This document shows, piece after piece, positions 27,827 through 36,866 of a stretch of DNA of 64,000 nucleotides. Source of the DNA: Cyanobacteria bacterium FACHB-DQ100. Lineage in GTDB: Bacteria > Cyanobacteriota > Cyanobacteriia > Leptolyngbyales > Leptolyngbyaceae. Position numbers and translations under genes: made by a program. The stretch's first letter is position 1, and the number at the start of each line of letters is the position of its first letter. The stretch lies in NCBI GenBank assembly GCA_014695195.1, contig JACJNW010000011.1, positions 245,712 to 309,711 on the forward strand, given 5' to 3'. The notes under the pieces are model-generated. The model ran no database searches, was not told the DNA's origin, and was given only the letters and a program-made list of their open reading frames with translations.

Positions 27827-28423
27827 TTAGAACTGATCGTCGTTACCGAGGGTCGGGGTGGAAGCGCCACCTAAAAAGAGGTTCTTAGCGTTATCGCTCT
27901 GGTAGACGCAATCGATCGTCACTTTATCTTTGTTGTCGAGATTGCCGATGTAGCCAAAGGTATTCATCTTCTGACGACATTCACGGCTTTGCTCGGCAGT
28001 CAGCAGTTTGCGCTGTTCTAGCACTGACCAGTTGGCGCGTCTGATGATGCAGGCAGGTTCCATTCCCGCTTGTGCCACAAAGACCTTGAAGGGATTGAGC
28101 GTTACATAAAGGCGGGTACTCACCGCCATCGCGCTGGCCCCGTTTTGGATACAGATTTCGGGGTTGGGGGCTTGCTGGTCGATTTGAAGGTTTGTGACTA
28201 CGCTAGTTGGGTTGGTTGGAGTCGCAGCGCTGAAGGCAATTCCGACACCAATCCCTAAGACGAAAATGCCTGCAAGCACCGCAATTACGGTGGCGTTAAA
28301 CCATGAAGGATTGTTATTGTTCACAGGTTTTCCTCGCTTGGGTTCAGGGGGCAGATATTCATCGTCTCGATCGTAGTCGTTGTAGCGATCGTTGTAGGAA
28401 TTGTTGCGGGGTCTGCGCTTCAT
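27827..28423 (-). CDS. DUF3172 family membrane protein
   Basis: 198-aa conserved cyanobacterial protein of unknown function. A charged, Asn/Asp/Arg/Tyr-rich cytoplasmic N-terminus (1-40) precedes one transmembrane helix (about 44-66, ATVIAVLAGIFVLGIGVGIAF). The outside domain has four cysteines (PEICIQNGAS, EPACIIRR, SRECRQKM, TIDCVYQ) that could form two disulfides. It lies 32 bp downstream of the next upstream gene and abuts the Uma2 gene, forming a three-gene unit. Confidence 0.75.
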   Translation of the reverse strand: MKRRPRNNSYNDRYNDYDRDDEYLPPEPKRGKPVNNNNPSWFNATVIAVLAGIFVLGIGVGIAFSAATPTNPTSVVTNLQIDQQAPNPEICIQNGASAMAVSTRLYVTLNPFKVFVAQAGMEPACIIRRANWSVLEQRKLLTAEQSRECRQKMNTFGYIGNLDNKDKVTIDCVYQSDNAKNLFLGGASTPTLGNDDQF

Positions 28424-28455
28424 AAGTGAGAAATTGAGAAGGGTTGGATTCTATT

Positions 28456-29160
28456 CTAGCGGCTCAAGCCTTGGCTTTCTTTCAGGAGGTCATAATACGC
28501 TTGGGTGGTGTCTTTCATGAATTGATATTCTGCTTTGACGCGCTCGTATTGGGCATCGAGAGGAACGTGCAGATCGAGCAGTAGGTCTGGATTGAAGTCT
28601 GCAATTCTTGTTCCAATTAAGGTTTCTCGCACGATGCGGACGTAGACTTCGCTGAGTTCATCGACTTTCTTAATGAGCTTATTAGTTTCATCGATCGCTT
28701 TTTCGTAGATTTCTAACTGCGACGAATAAAAATCAGAAACCGCAACTAATTTCGCAATTTTGTTAATCTTCTCAAACTGCTTTTCGAGCGCGATCGTATC
28801 GAATTCCAGTTTCAAATGCTCTTTCATAATCGGCGCGAGTTCTGCCATGACGCGGATTTTGTTTTGACGATCGGTGCGCGACAGGATGACGGGGGTAACC
28901 GAGCTTAAGCTGTGCCAGGAGTAAATATATTCGACATCGCCTGCGTCGGTGATGGTGGGAAACACGACTTGAACGCGATCGGGAGCGCGAAACCGATGTG
29001 GCACAGCAAAGTTTCCCAACGGCAAGTTCGGGTAGCGGTCTTCGGCTCCTTTGACAATCACGACATCACTATTGCGGATCGTCCGAATCTGATAATTCTG
29101 GTACTGCAAATATAGATATGCGATTAGACCCATAAATAGAAAAACCAGCAGTAAACTCAC
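28456..29160 (-). CDS. Membrane-anchored conserved protein of unknown function
   Basis: 234 aa. An N-terminal transmembrane helix (residues 2-20) is followed by a beta-rich segment (DVVIVKGAEDRYPN, DRVQVVFPTITD) and a helical, coiled-coil-prone second half (KLEFDTIALEKQFEKINKIAK). I do not recognise a named family. It is first gene of the minus-strand unit with DUF3172 and Uma2, divergent from the ABC permease across about 120 bp. Confidence 0.65.
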   Translation of the reverse strand: MSLLLVFLFMGLIAYLYLQYQNYQIRTIRNSDVVIVKGAEDRYPNLPLGNFAVPHRFRAPDRVQVVFPTITDAGDVEYIYSWHSLSSVTPVILSRTDRQNKIRVMAELAPIMKEHLKLEFDTIALEKQFEKINKIAKLVAVSDFYSSQLEIYEKAIDETNKLIKKVDELSEVYVRIVRETLIGTRIADFNPDLLLDLHVPLDAQYERVKAEYQFMKDTTQAYYDLLKESQGLSR

Positions 29161-29281
29161 CGCAAGATCTCCAGACTTTATTAGTTTATTGTGGCGAATT
29201 CGATCGCGATCTTGCCATCCGGGTAGAGATTAGAGTGCGTCGTTGATGTCACAATAATTAGCATTGTAAAGTTTTCTATAT

Positions 29282-30100
29282 ATGCGTTCTTCTCTGCGTC
29301 GTTCTTCGCTGTCTACTTCTTCGCTACCTACGTTGTGGCAAGATAGCCTAACGGTATTTTGGGGGGATTGGCTGGATCTGCGGATACGGCTGGTTCAAAT
29401 TGCGGCTTCGGGCTTGGTGTCGCCGTTAATTTATATTTTGGCATTTGGGCTGGGATTGGGTAGTTCGCTCGACAGCGTAACCAAACCGAGCGCAGGAGAT
29501 AACTATTTGCAGTTTATTTTGCCGGGAATGGTGGCGCTTTCGTCGATGGTGATTAGTTTTGGCGGCACGACCTTTTCGATTTGCGGCGATCGCTTGTTCA
29601 CAAAGACGTTTGAGGAAATTTTGCTGGTTCCGGTGCATCCGTTGGCGGTGCATCTGGGTAAGGTGCTAGCGGGAATTGTGCGCGGCCTACTGACGGCTGG
29701 GTCAGTGATTCTAGTGGCAATCCTATTTACAGGCAAAGTTTGGAGCTTTCTGAACCCATTGTTTTTGCTGGTTCTGGCTCTGAACTGTGCTGTATTTGCA
29801 GGACTGGGTGTGATTGTGGGCTTGAATGTGAAGTCACTAGAAGGTGTTGGCATTTATAACAACTTCGTGATTGTGCCGATGTCGTTTCTGGGTGGAACAT
29901 TTTTCGATGCAGCAACATTACCCGCAGCGTTAAAAGCGATCGTTTATCTATTACCGCTAACCTATACAAGTTTAGGCTTAAGAGCGGCAGCCTATTTACC
30001 GATCGCGCAATTTCCCTGGTTTGTGATTCCGGTTTTGCTGGTGATGGCGATCGGACTTTCGGCGGTGGGTGCCTATCAGTTCTCACACCTGCAAGATTAA
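29282..30100 (+). CDS. ABC-2 type transporter permease
   Basis: 272 aa with six predicted transmembrane helices and the ABC-2 core (NYLQFILPGMVALSSMVISF, FEEILLVPVHPLAVHLGK, PMSFLGGTFFDAATLP). Such permeases export polysaccharides, lipids or drugs with a separate ATPase. No ATPase gene is adjacent, so the partner is encoded elsewhere. A Ser/Arg-rich N-terminal 15 residues precede the core. No clear ribosome site precedes ATG 29282, and AT-rich TCTATATATG runs into the start. Confidence 0.85.
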   Translation: MRSSLRRSSLSTSSLPTLWQDSLTVFWGDWLDLRIRLVQIAASGLVSPLIYILAFGLGLGSSLDSVTKPSAGDNYLQFILPGMVALSSMVISFGGTTFSICGDRLFTKTFEEILLVPVHPLAVHLGKVLAGIVRGLLTAGSVILVAILFTGKVWSFLNPLFLLVLALNCAVFAGLGVIVGLNVKSLEGVGIYNNFVIVPMSFLGGTFFDAATLPAALKAIVYLLPLTYTSLGLRAAAYLPIAQFPWFVIPVLLVMAIGLSAVGAYQFSHLQD

Positions 30101-30210
30101 ACTTTCATATCGCTGTATTTCACTCCATTACTTTCGATGCTCAATCTAGAACGAACGCTCTATAACCCTTGCAGCAACGCTTAGACTGTGAGCATAGGAG
30201 GGGCTGAATC

Positions 30211-30951
30211 ATGGAAGTTCAGGAGCTACTACGGCGGTACGAATGGGGCGATCGAGATTTCTCTGGGGTTGATTTGAGCAATGCCGATCTGAGCAATGTC
30301 ACACTCGTCGATATTAATCTCAGCAATGCCAATCTAACAGGTGCAAATTTGAATCGAGCGTTCCTGATGAAAGCAAATCTGCGGGGTGCATTTCTGAATT
30401 GGGCAGATCTTCGCTTTGTCAAGCTGAATGAAGGGAATCTGATCGAGACAGATTTCACTAAAGCGCACCTCAACGGCGCATTTCTGGTGAGGTCGGATTT
30501 TTCGCGATCGCGCCTCAGTGGTGCCGATTTGAGTCACGCCAATTTACGCGGTGCAGTGTTAGAACATGCCAATCTTTGTGGGGCAAAACTGCTTAATACG
30601 AATCTCCGCAGCGCCAATCTTCAGGGCGCAAACCTCAACTGGGCAAATCTACAAGGCGCAAAACTGAGCGGTGCAATACTTCAAAATGCGTTCTTGAGCG
30701 AAGCAAATCTAGCGGAGGCGTTTCTCAATGGAGTCGATCTGCGAGGGATTGATTTAAGTGGGATTAATCTTCGGGCAGCAAAGCTAAACGGCGCAAATTT
30801 GGAAGGTGCGACTTTATCGTTTTCAAATCTGCGTGAGGCACACTTACACGGCGCAAATCTCACCCGTGCGAATCTGATTGGCGCGAATTTAGAAACTGCC
30901 TTTCTTCAAAGATCTCTAATCAATACTTCGGACAATATTAAACAGCGATGA
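30211..30951 (+). CDS. Pentapeptide-repeat protein
   Basis: 246 aa made almost wholly of A(D/N)LXX repeats (about 40 units, e.g. ANLRG, ANLQG, ADLSH), which fold as a right-handed quadrilateral beta helix. There is no signal peptide and no other domain. The first 18 residues (MEVQELLRRYEWGDRDFS) act as a cap. Cyanobacterial examples have assorted or unknown roles. ATG 30211 follows an AGGAGGGG ribosome site. Confidence 0.88.
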   Translation: MEVQELLRRYEWGDRDFSGVDLSNADLSNVTLVDINLSNANLTGANLNRAFLMKANLRGAFLNWADLRFVKLNEGNLIETDFTKAHLNGAFLVRSDFSRSRLSGADLSHANLRGAVLEHANLCGAKLLNTNLRSANLQGANLNWANLQGAKLSGAILQNAFLSEANLAEAFLNGVDLRGIDLSGINLRAAKLNGANLEGATLSFSNLREAHLHGANLTRANLIGANLETAFLQRSLINTSDNIKQR

Positions 30952-30998
30952 CGCCGTAAGAGCGCAAGGATTCTTAGTTGGGATGAGATTTAATCGAG

Positions 30999-31570
30999 GT
31001 GGACGATCGCTCTAACTTTATCGGTAGAGAGCTTTTCCTTCAATGTGCCCATCCTTTTAATGAAGTCACGGTTAATGCTGCTGAGGCAGCAATTGGGTTT
31101 TACCAAAAAGTAGGATTTACGCAAATTGGCGATCGCTTTTTCAAACATGGAATCTGGGGGACACCCATGAAATGGGTTAATCCTGCAACATCATTGCTGT
31201 CCACACTGCGCGAATTGGAGTGTGAGCTTCATCAGCCGCAGTGCCGGAGTGATCGAGAACGTCTCGCACAGTTACTTGCTCCTGATTTTAGAGAATTTGG
31301 TCGATCGGGAGCTTCATATAGTCGCGATGATACACTGGCGATGTTGCCGTTAGAGACGGAAGCACCGCAGATTCATGCCAAGACTTTACTGTACACGAGC
31401 TTGCAGATTCGATTGTGTTACTTACCTATCGGTCAGCCCATATAAATCCGTCGGGAGAGTTGTTCCGTCACACGAACCGATCGTCGATCTGGCGACTGGA
31501 TTCGTCGGGGTGGCAAATGGTATTTCATCAAGGAAAGCCTACAGACTCTTTTGATCGATCTCCAACCTAA
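30999..31570 (+). pseudogene. Broken GNAT-DUF4440 locus: truncated acetyltransferase end joined to a frameshifted DUF4440 gene
   Basis: The first frame (30999-31445) begins with a GTG-led piece resembling the C-terminal third of a GNAT acetyltransferase (FNEVTVNAAEAAIGFYQKVG). It runs directly into a DUF4440-like segment from about 31167 (LLSTLRELECELHQPQCR, DFREFGRSGASYSRDDTL). At about 31382 homology jumps to another frame, where DFTVHELADSIVLLTYRSAH and WRLDSSGWQMVFHQGKPT continue to a TAA at 31568-31570. Adding one G after AAG at 31380-31382 would restore one DUF4440 protein. There is no room upstream for the GNAT N-terminus. Two lesions, a deletion and a frameshift, are the simplest reading; a sequencing error at the G is possible. 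Confidence 0.75.
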
Positions 31571-31633
31571 GACCCGCTTACACACTGACCCTATAGAGTT
31601 TCTTCTTCGTGTCCAAGAAATGAATTACTCAGG

Positions 31634-34474
31634 TTAAACCTTCTGAAGATCATGCCAATTCAGAGGAGGTTCCGCAGGATTCTGGAAGATAACAGGTAAC
31701 CAGGTCGCACAAGGAAAATGGTCTTCAAGCCCTTGTAACTTCTCCCTAGACTCCCGTACAGCTTGATACAGCGACTTCCCTTGTGAGAAACCCATCAAAA
31801 AGTTCTTCAAAAACTCTTGGGCTACCCGATCAGGTACAGGTTCTCGCATCACAATGGTTTGTGGAATGTATAAGTCGGATAATTGGTGTGCTAACCCAAA
31901 CCCATCACAGGAATTAAACATTGCTAACTTTAATCCTTGGGCGATCGCTTGTCTCAATGCGTGTTTGAGTTGAGCGATCGTTAGGCTTTCGTGAGGATTG
32001 ATGCGGATGTATCCTCCCGCTGTATCGGATTGACTGAAGCTATGACCTGCAAAAAAGAGCATATCCCACGATTGTTTCCACAGTTGGTCGTTTAATTCCT
32101 GACGTTGCGGCTCTACCAAAAACGTTACGTCTGCATTAGGCAATTGAGCTAGGACAGCTTGGTCGCTCTGTAAATCAATTCCGGTACTGTCTCCTAAAAT
32201 TGCCAGAATTTTAGCTTTGGGGTTGGGGGGGCGCAATGAGGCTGTCTGCTCATAGTCGGGAGCACTGAGAGCAATTTCCGCAAGAGGATAGCGATAGCAA
32301 AAATCCCAAAGTTGAAAGGGCAGCCGTCGCAATTGAGGATTATCCGTTTGAAGGAGAATCCGAATCGAATCAGATGGAGCTAACTGCTCCAGCATTCGGT
32401 CTTTAATCGGTCGAAAGTCTGGGTCATTTAGCCAATCATTCAGCTGCTTTTCCAGGTGTGAGGCAGCTTGATTGCATTCTAGGAAGAAATCATGATGACT
32501 GATATTCGTGATCTGGGTATCTGGAACATCCAGCCGAAAGTTTGCTTTAAGACATTTGCGATAGGCAGATTGCCATTGTTCATAAAGGGTCGATAATTCT
32601 GGTGCAGCGGCAAGCCAGCCCTTTGTATATTGCATGAGGCGAGATTGCATCTCATTTCCAATTTGAAGGGTGACCGGAAAACCTGTACACAAATTACCGA
32701 CGCCGATATGAAGGCAAACCCATTTACGATGTTTTTGCTGTTCTGCCTTTGGAGTTTGCTGATTTGCGATTTGCTTCTGGTTAGCGAGCATTGCTAACAC
32801 TGCTTTCCAATCGGCTTGTTGTTGCTGGTAAAGAATGATTTGTTCATCTTTTGCCTGAAGCTGGGCTTGGTATTTTTCTTCGATCGCACGTACTGCCAGA
32901 TCGTAATGATGGAGAAAACCTGCATGGAGTTGTGTTTTATTACTCTCTGCTGGAACATCGACTCGAACCACCACGACTCCATTACTTTTCCTTTCCAAAC
33001 TGCGAACTGCGAGAGCCATGCCTTCATTCTCAATTTGAAGCTGATGCAGAGAATAGTTGAACGCCCTTTGGTCAATACCATTGCGAAAGAGTAAATCGAT
33101 CGTTTGGATCACTTCCTCGAACAACTCGGTAAAATCTCCCGGTGCGAAGCTGCCACTGCTGGGACGGCGCTCTTGTTGAGAATTCCGAAGATAAATGTAA
33201 TCGCAAATCACACCCTGAAGCTGTGTTGCACTATCAATATTCCAGGCTTCAATACACGCTCCCGTGAGATGCGCTCCCTGAAAGTTTGCCCCGATCGCCT
33301 GTGTCTTTGTTAAGTTTGCCTCTTCTAACCAGGCTTCTTCTAGTGTTGCTCCATTTAAGTCTGCATCGGTCAAGTCTGCACCTCTGAGGTCTGCTCCGAT
33401 CAGATTTGCCCCCTTGAGATTCTGTCCTACATAGGACTGTTGAGCGCCTCGGTGCGTTACCACTAATGCCTGCACAGCAGCATGGCTGAGAATTGTTTGA
33501 TCGGTTCTGGCTTGATCAATACCTCTGCTGTTATGAAAGTTGGTACGGGTGAGCGTACTGTTACTCAAGTCTGTGCTTTTGAGAATTGCGTAGGCAAATG
33601 TTGCATTTGTCAGATCTGCGTTACGAAAACTCGTACCTCCTAGCACAGTGATCTTAGTGATCAACTTCTTGACCCAGGTGAATCGTGAGTCGCCTATCAA
33701 AACTCGATGGGCAATCCAAGCTGCAATCGCAATTCCAAGAGTGGTACCTGTTGCGGCGGCAAGCTGGGCACCTGCGATCGCGCCAATTCTGGTTGATGGA
33801 ATGGTCGCAGTCCTGGCAATGACCGTGACAACCGTTGCTCCGATGCTGACTCCAGCAGTTGCACCGATGAGTGATCCCATGATTGTTCCAGCAATGAACA
33901 ATAGGGCTGCCAACTTTCGAGCAATGGTGATTGCGAGAGTCATCAGGATAACCATTGCGATCGTTGCTGCTGTTGCTAATATGACTGTTATGGTCACAGC
34001 AACAATGCCCGATGCAACGCCAGCGATTGTTCCAGTTAAGCCCCCTAACACGGCTCCCAAAAGAATTCCCATAAGAAAGAGAATGCTCAGTGCAGTTTGT
34101 AGCCCCCGCCTAACAATACTGAAAACAAAAAGTGTAAATAGAATTAGGACAATGCCCGCAGCCAATATGTTAGGTGAATGACGTGGAGTCAGTGAAAAGG
34201 GAAAAAGTAAGTAGCCTGAGAACACCAGCCCAAATACTGTCGCAAATCCTAACAGGAGCGATAGTAACACTACGATCGCCATCCAGAAAAAGCGATGGCG
34301 AACAGTTAACCCAGCTTTCGCATGATTGAAGTTTGCATCAACCAGAATGGCATCTGTAAAGTCAGTTCCGCGAATATCTGCATTGCTAAAATCGGCACCT
34401 ATGAGAGTTTGTCCTCGGAATGAGCGCCCTTGAAGATTCTTTCCGGAGAAGTTGAGCTGTGTAGTAGATGACAT
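31634..34474 (-). CDS. Pentapeptide-repeat / multi-pass membrane / CHAT-protease protein
   Basis: 946 aa. Pentapeptide repeats (about 7-50) are followed by a large membrane domain (about 60-250) rich in Gly/Ala/Ile/Thr and perhaps six or more helices. A second pentapeptide block (about 270-400) leads to a coiled-coil linker (about 520-560, IEEKYQAQLQAKDEQIILYQ). The C-terminal CHAT-type caspase-like protease carries His811 (LFFAGHSFS) and Cys856 (MFNSCDG), so the dyad is intact. CHAT proteases are cleaving effectors in several bacterial defence and regulatory systems. It is last in an operon after DUF1822 and a sigma factor. The membrane block splitting the pentapeptide repeats is unusual. 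Confidence 0.82.
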   Translation of the reverse strand: MSSTTQLNFSGKNLQGRSFRGQTLIGADFSNADIRGTDFTDAILVDANFNHAKAGLTVRHRFFWMAIVVLLSLLLGFATVFGLVFSGYLLFPFSLTPRHSPNILAAGIVLILFTLFVFSIVRRGLQTALSILFLMGILLGAVLGGLTGTIAGVASGIVAVTITVILATAATIAMVILMTLAITIARKLAALLFIAGTIMGSLIGATAGVSIGATVVTVIARTATIPSTRIGAIAGAQLAAATGTTLGIAIAAWIAHRVLIGDSRFTWVKKLITKITVLGGTSFRNADLTNATFAYAILKSTDLSNSTLTRTNFHNSRGIDQARTDQTILSHAAVQALVVTHRGAQQSYVGQNLKGANLIGADLRGADLTDADLNGATLEEAWLEEANLTKTQAIGANFQGAHLTGACIEAWNIDSATQLQGVICDYIYLRNSQQERRPSSGSFAPGDFTELFEEVIQTIDLLFRNGIDQRAFNYSLHQLQIENEGMALAVRSLERKSNGVVVVRVDVPAESNKTQLHAGFLHHYDLAVRAIEEKYQAQLQAKDEQIILYQQQQADWKAVLAMLANQKQIANQQTPKAEQQKHRKWVCLHIGVGNLCTGFPVTLQIGNEMQSRLMQYTKGWLAAAPELSTLYEQWQSAYRKCLKANFRLDVPDTQITNISHHDFFLECNQAASHLEKQLNDWLNDPDFRPIKDRMLEQLAPSDSIRILLQTDNPQLRRLPFQLWDFCYRYPLAEIALSAPDYEQTASLRPPNPKAKILAILGDSTGIDLQSDQAVLAQLPNADVTFLVEPQRQELNDQLWKQSWDMLFFAGHSFSQSDTAGGYIRINPHESLTIAQLKHALRQAIAQGLKLAMFNSCDGFGLAHQLSDLYIPQTIVMREPVPDRVAQEFLKNFLMGFSQGKSLYQAVRESREKLQGLEDHFPCATWLPVIFQNPAEPPLNWHDLQKV

Positions 34475-34570
34475 AGAGACCTATACCAGCGATCGTCAAT
34501 ACCCATTTTGATCATGGAGGCAATAAACCAGTAGCGATATTACCCTGATGGCTACTATTCAATCAGAAAG

Positions 34571-35935
34571 CTAAATGACAAAATTCTCCGTAATGCTAGC
34601 GGCTCCTAACTCAACTCTGACGCTAAACGCTTCTCGTGGTTCACCGCTAAATTTTAGTTGAATATAAACATCTGATTGTCGGGCGACTACCTCCCGTAGA
34701 ACCTGTCCACTTGCGTTGAGTAGCACCAGCTTGAGATTTGCAGGCAGATAGGGTTCATTCTCAGGGGGATAAACCTGAAGCAACACTCCCACCTGTTGAT
34801 TTTCCTTGCGAACCAGTGCGACTGCTAGAGCAACGGCTTGGCTGGCAATTTGCATACCCAAATCAATTAATTTAACCTGTCGAACTCCAGCAGAAGGGTT
34901 CCCTGGATCAAGCTTCCACAAGCTCTCGACAGTCGCCCAAAGCGTCTCGTCATCTCGCGTCTCTCGCAGTAAGTTGATTAGTGCTTGAATCGCTCCAGCG
35001 TGACCTGTTCCACTCTCGCCAAGTTGTTTCGCAATTCGCCGGCGTTGGAACTCATCCGTTTCGCACTGAAGCTGATGAATCAGTGCAGCAATGTTATTGG
35101 GTTCTGCGGAGGAATTCTCGTTAAGATCACTACTACGAGTCGCGATCGCCGTTGTAGGCGCAGCTTCCATCCAGTTAGAAACCATTTGCCATCCCGTTTC
35201 CATCAATCCGTTAAACCATTGGCTCAGATTGATACGGTGCTGAGCAGCCGTCTCGCGTTCCACCGCGATCGCAGACTGTAACACCTGCTCTGTTTGCTGA
35301 ATCCCCTTCAGATAGACCCGATAAGCAGCGATCGGGACAGTTAAAACATCGCTCCAGGCTTCCTCTCGCCGATGGAATGCGTCCAGTGCGGCGTCGGCTG
35401 CTGCGGATTGCTGACCAATCTTTAGTCCTGATGCTTGAATGTCTTGAGATGGGAAATCCTTTGCGGCTCCCGCGTGGAAGTCATCGATCGTAAGTAACCA
35501 GTCATATACCTGCCGCGACAAACGCTGTCCAACAGGATTCAATAAATTGCAAGCTAGCATTTCTCGAATATGCCAGGTTTCTGCCAGCACATCGCAATTT
35601 AATCCGGAAATTTCGATTGGAATGAAGATATCGGTCACGCTCAGAAACTGAATCTCCAGCGAGAACACCATAACAGAAATCGGCTGCCACGGTTCCTCTA
35701 GGTCTGACTCTGCATCAGTCACAATCATGACGTAGCGAGGGTCAGTCCCCTGTAAAAAGTTCTGTGCGGGTTCAGAGAACCACTGTTCCGATCGCGACAA
35801 TTTTAGGGGAGATTGTATCGATCGACTAACCTCCCAGATCTCACCCGGTTGTGGTAGCCGGAGAGCAAAATTGTCTTGCTTAGTTAATCTGGATTTTGGG
35901 TCTACATACATGGCTAACTCTACAAGTCTAGGCAA
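34571..35935 (-). CDS. DUF1822 family protein
   Basis: 454-aa cyanobacteria-specific family of unknown function. Recognised from DNFALRLPQPGEIWEV and from the family core ETWHIREMLACNLLNPVGQR followed by LSRQVYDWLLTI. A HEAT-like patch (about 285-345) and a C-terminal beta domain (VGVLLQVYPPENEPYLPANL to the end) are usual for the family. DUF1822 genes commonly sit between a sigma factor and a CHAT or caspase gene (my recollection), as they do here: 69 bp after the sigma gene and 96 bp before the CHAT gene. A second possible start lies at 35911 (MYVDPKS). Confidence 0.78.
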   Translation of the reverse strand: MPRLVELAMYVDPKSRLTKQDNFALRLPQPGEIWEVSRSIQSPLKLSRSEQWFSEPAQNFLQGTDPRYVMIVTDAESDLEEPWQPISVMVFSLEIQFLSVTDIFIPIEISGLNCDVLAETWHIREMLACNLLNPVGQRLSRQVYDWLLTIDDFHAGAAKDFPSQDIQASGLKIGQQSAAADAALDAFHRREEAWSDVLTVPIAAYRVYLKGIQQTEQVLQSAIAVERETAAQHRINLSQWFNGLMETGWQMVSNWMEAAPTTAIATRSSDLNENSSAEPNNIAALIHQLQCETDEFQRRRIAKQLGESGTGHAGAIQALINLLRETRDDETLWATVESLWKLDPGNPSAGVRQVKLIDLGMQIASQAVALAVALVRKENQQVGVLLQVYPPENEPYLPANLKLVLLNASGQVLREVVARQSDVYIQLKFSGEPREAFSVRVELGAASITENFVI

Positions 35936-36004
35936 GTGGGCTGATAGGTTTCTGATTTTAATTAACGAGCGATCGCCTGTCTCTATTCCAAAACTAACGA
36001 ATCT

Positions 36005-36655
36005 TTACCATTGTGCGGTCGATCGACGCTGCTTGCCTTTGCGTTTGCCAATCGCCTGATGTTCCTGCTGAATCGCTTCAGGGCGCAGAATTCCTAACCG
36101 CTCAGAAACTTGACTCACCATCTCTTTCCAGCGCTTCGAGGCTTCCCCCTGACTCACGCCTAATGCGATCGCCAGTTGAGTTTGCGTTTTTCCTTGCACC
36201 TGTCCCTGCCAGAGTGTCATATAACCCCGCTGAGGAAGCCGTTGATCCAGTTCTTGAATGGCTGCGATCGCCTGTAGCACCAGGTCAGTTTGCTCCAAGC
36301 TATCTAGAGCATCGAACTCAGCCGCGATCGTTTCAGACAGGGCTAAATCTGTTCCTGGAATCACTGCATCTAAGCTGGCACAATGACGATGCTTTTCCTT
36401 GCGAACTAAATCAATGATCTCAAACCGTGCGACAGTGAGCGCCCAGCGATCAAATTCATCAGCGCCACCCTGTCTAAATTTGCCACTTCTAACTGCTTGT
36501 AATACTTTCATTTGAGCCGATTGGGCTGCATCTTCCCAGACGATCGTGCTTCCGCGAGTGTACTTGCGGGCAATTCTCTCAAGTCGCTGAGTAAAGTCTG
36601 AAGCAATCAAACGAGATTCATGGAGATGCGGCTCTAAAGCCAGTTGTAAAGCCAT
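36005..36655 (-). CDS. Sigma-70 family RNA polymerase sigma factor
   Basis: 216 aa with region 2 (about 25-85: LERIARKYTRGSTIVWEDAA, FDRWALTVARFEIIDLVRKE) and region 4 helix-turn-helix (about 155-190: KTQTQLAIALGVSQGEASKR). It lacks regions 1 and 3, so it is ECF-sized. The basic tail (KRKGKQRRS) is odd. First gene of the operon with DUF1822 and the CHAT protein, it may drive its own operon or the divergent secreted genes across the 211-bp gap. No anti-sigma gene is recognisable, unless DUF1822 takes that role (speculation). Confidence 0.85.
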   Translation of the reverse strand: MALQLALEPHLHESRLIASDFTQRLERIARKYTRGSTIVWEDAAQSAQMKVLQAVRSGKFRQGGADEFDRWALTVARFEIIDLVRKEKHRHCASLDAVIPGTDLALSETIAAEFDALDSLEQTDLVLQAIAAIQELDQRLPQRGYMTLWQGQVQGKTQTQLAIALGVSQGEASKRWKEMVSQVSERLGILRPEAIQQEHQAIGKRKGKQRRSTAQW

Positions 36656-36866
36656 AGAAAACTGTCCTTCCTGATGATGGAGGCGATTTGGAAGACAACA
36701 AATAGGTAGACGTAGTAGCGGACTCCGATTGTAGAAAAAATGTTCCTGAGAGTGATTCTTTTCAGAAGCAACAAAACTGTCTTACCAAATTTCGGAATAA
36801 TTCTTTCCGCTCACCCGTTGATCAGAAGTAACAACAACAGTTGAATGATCAATCTGCGGAGGAAGT

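Noticed and set aside
33648..34181. 177-codon plus-strand frame rich in Ala/Val/Ile/Met
   Set aside because: A shadow of the membrane domain of the CHAT protein; the hydrophobic composition is mirrored from the sense strand.
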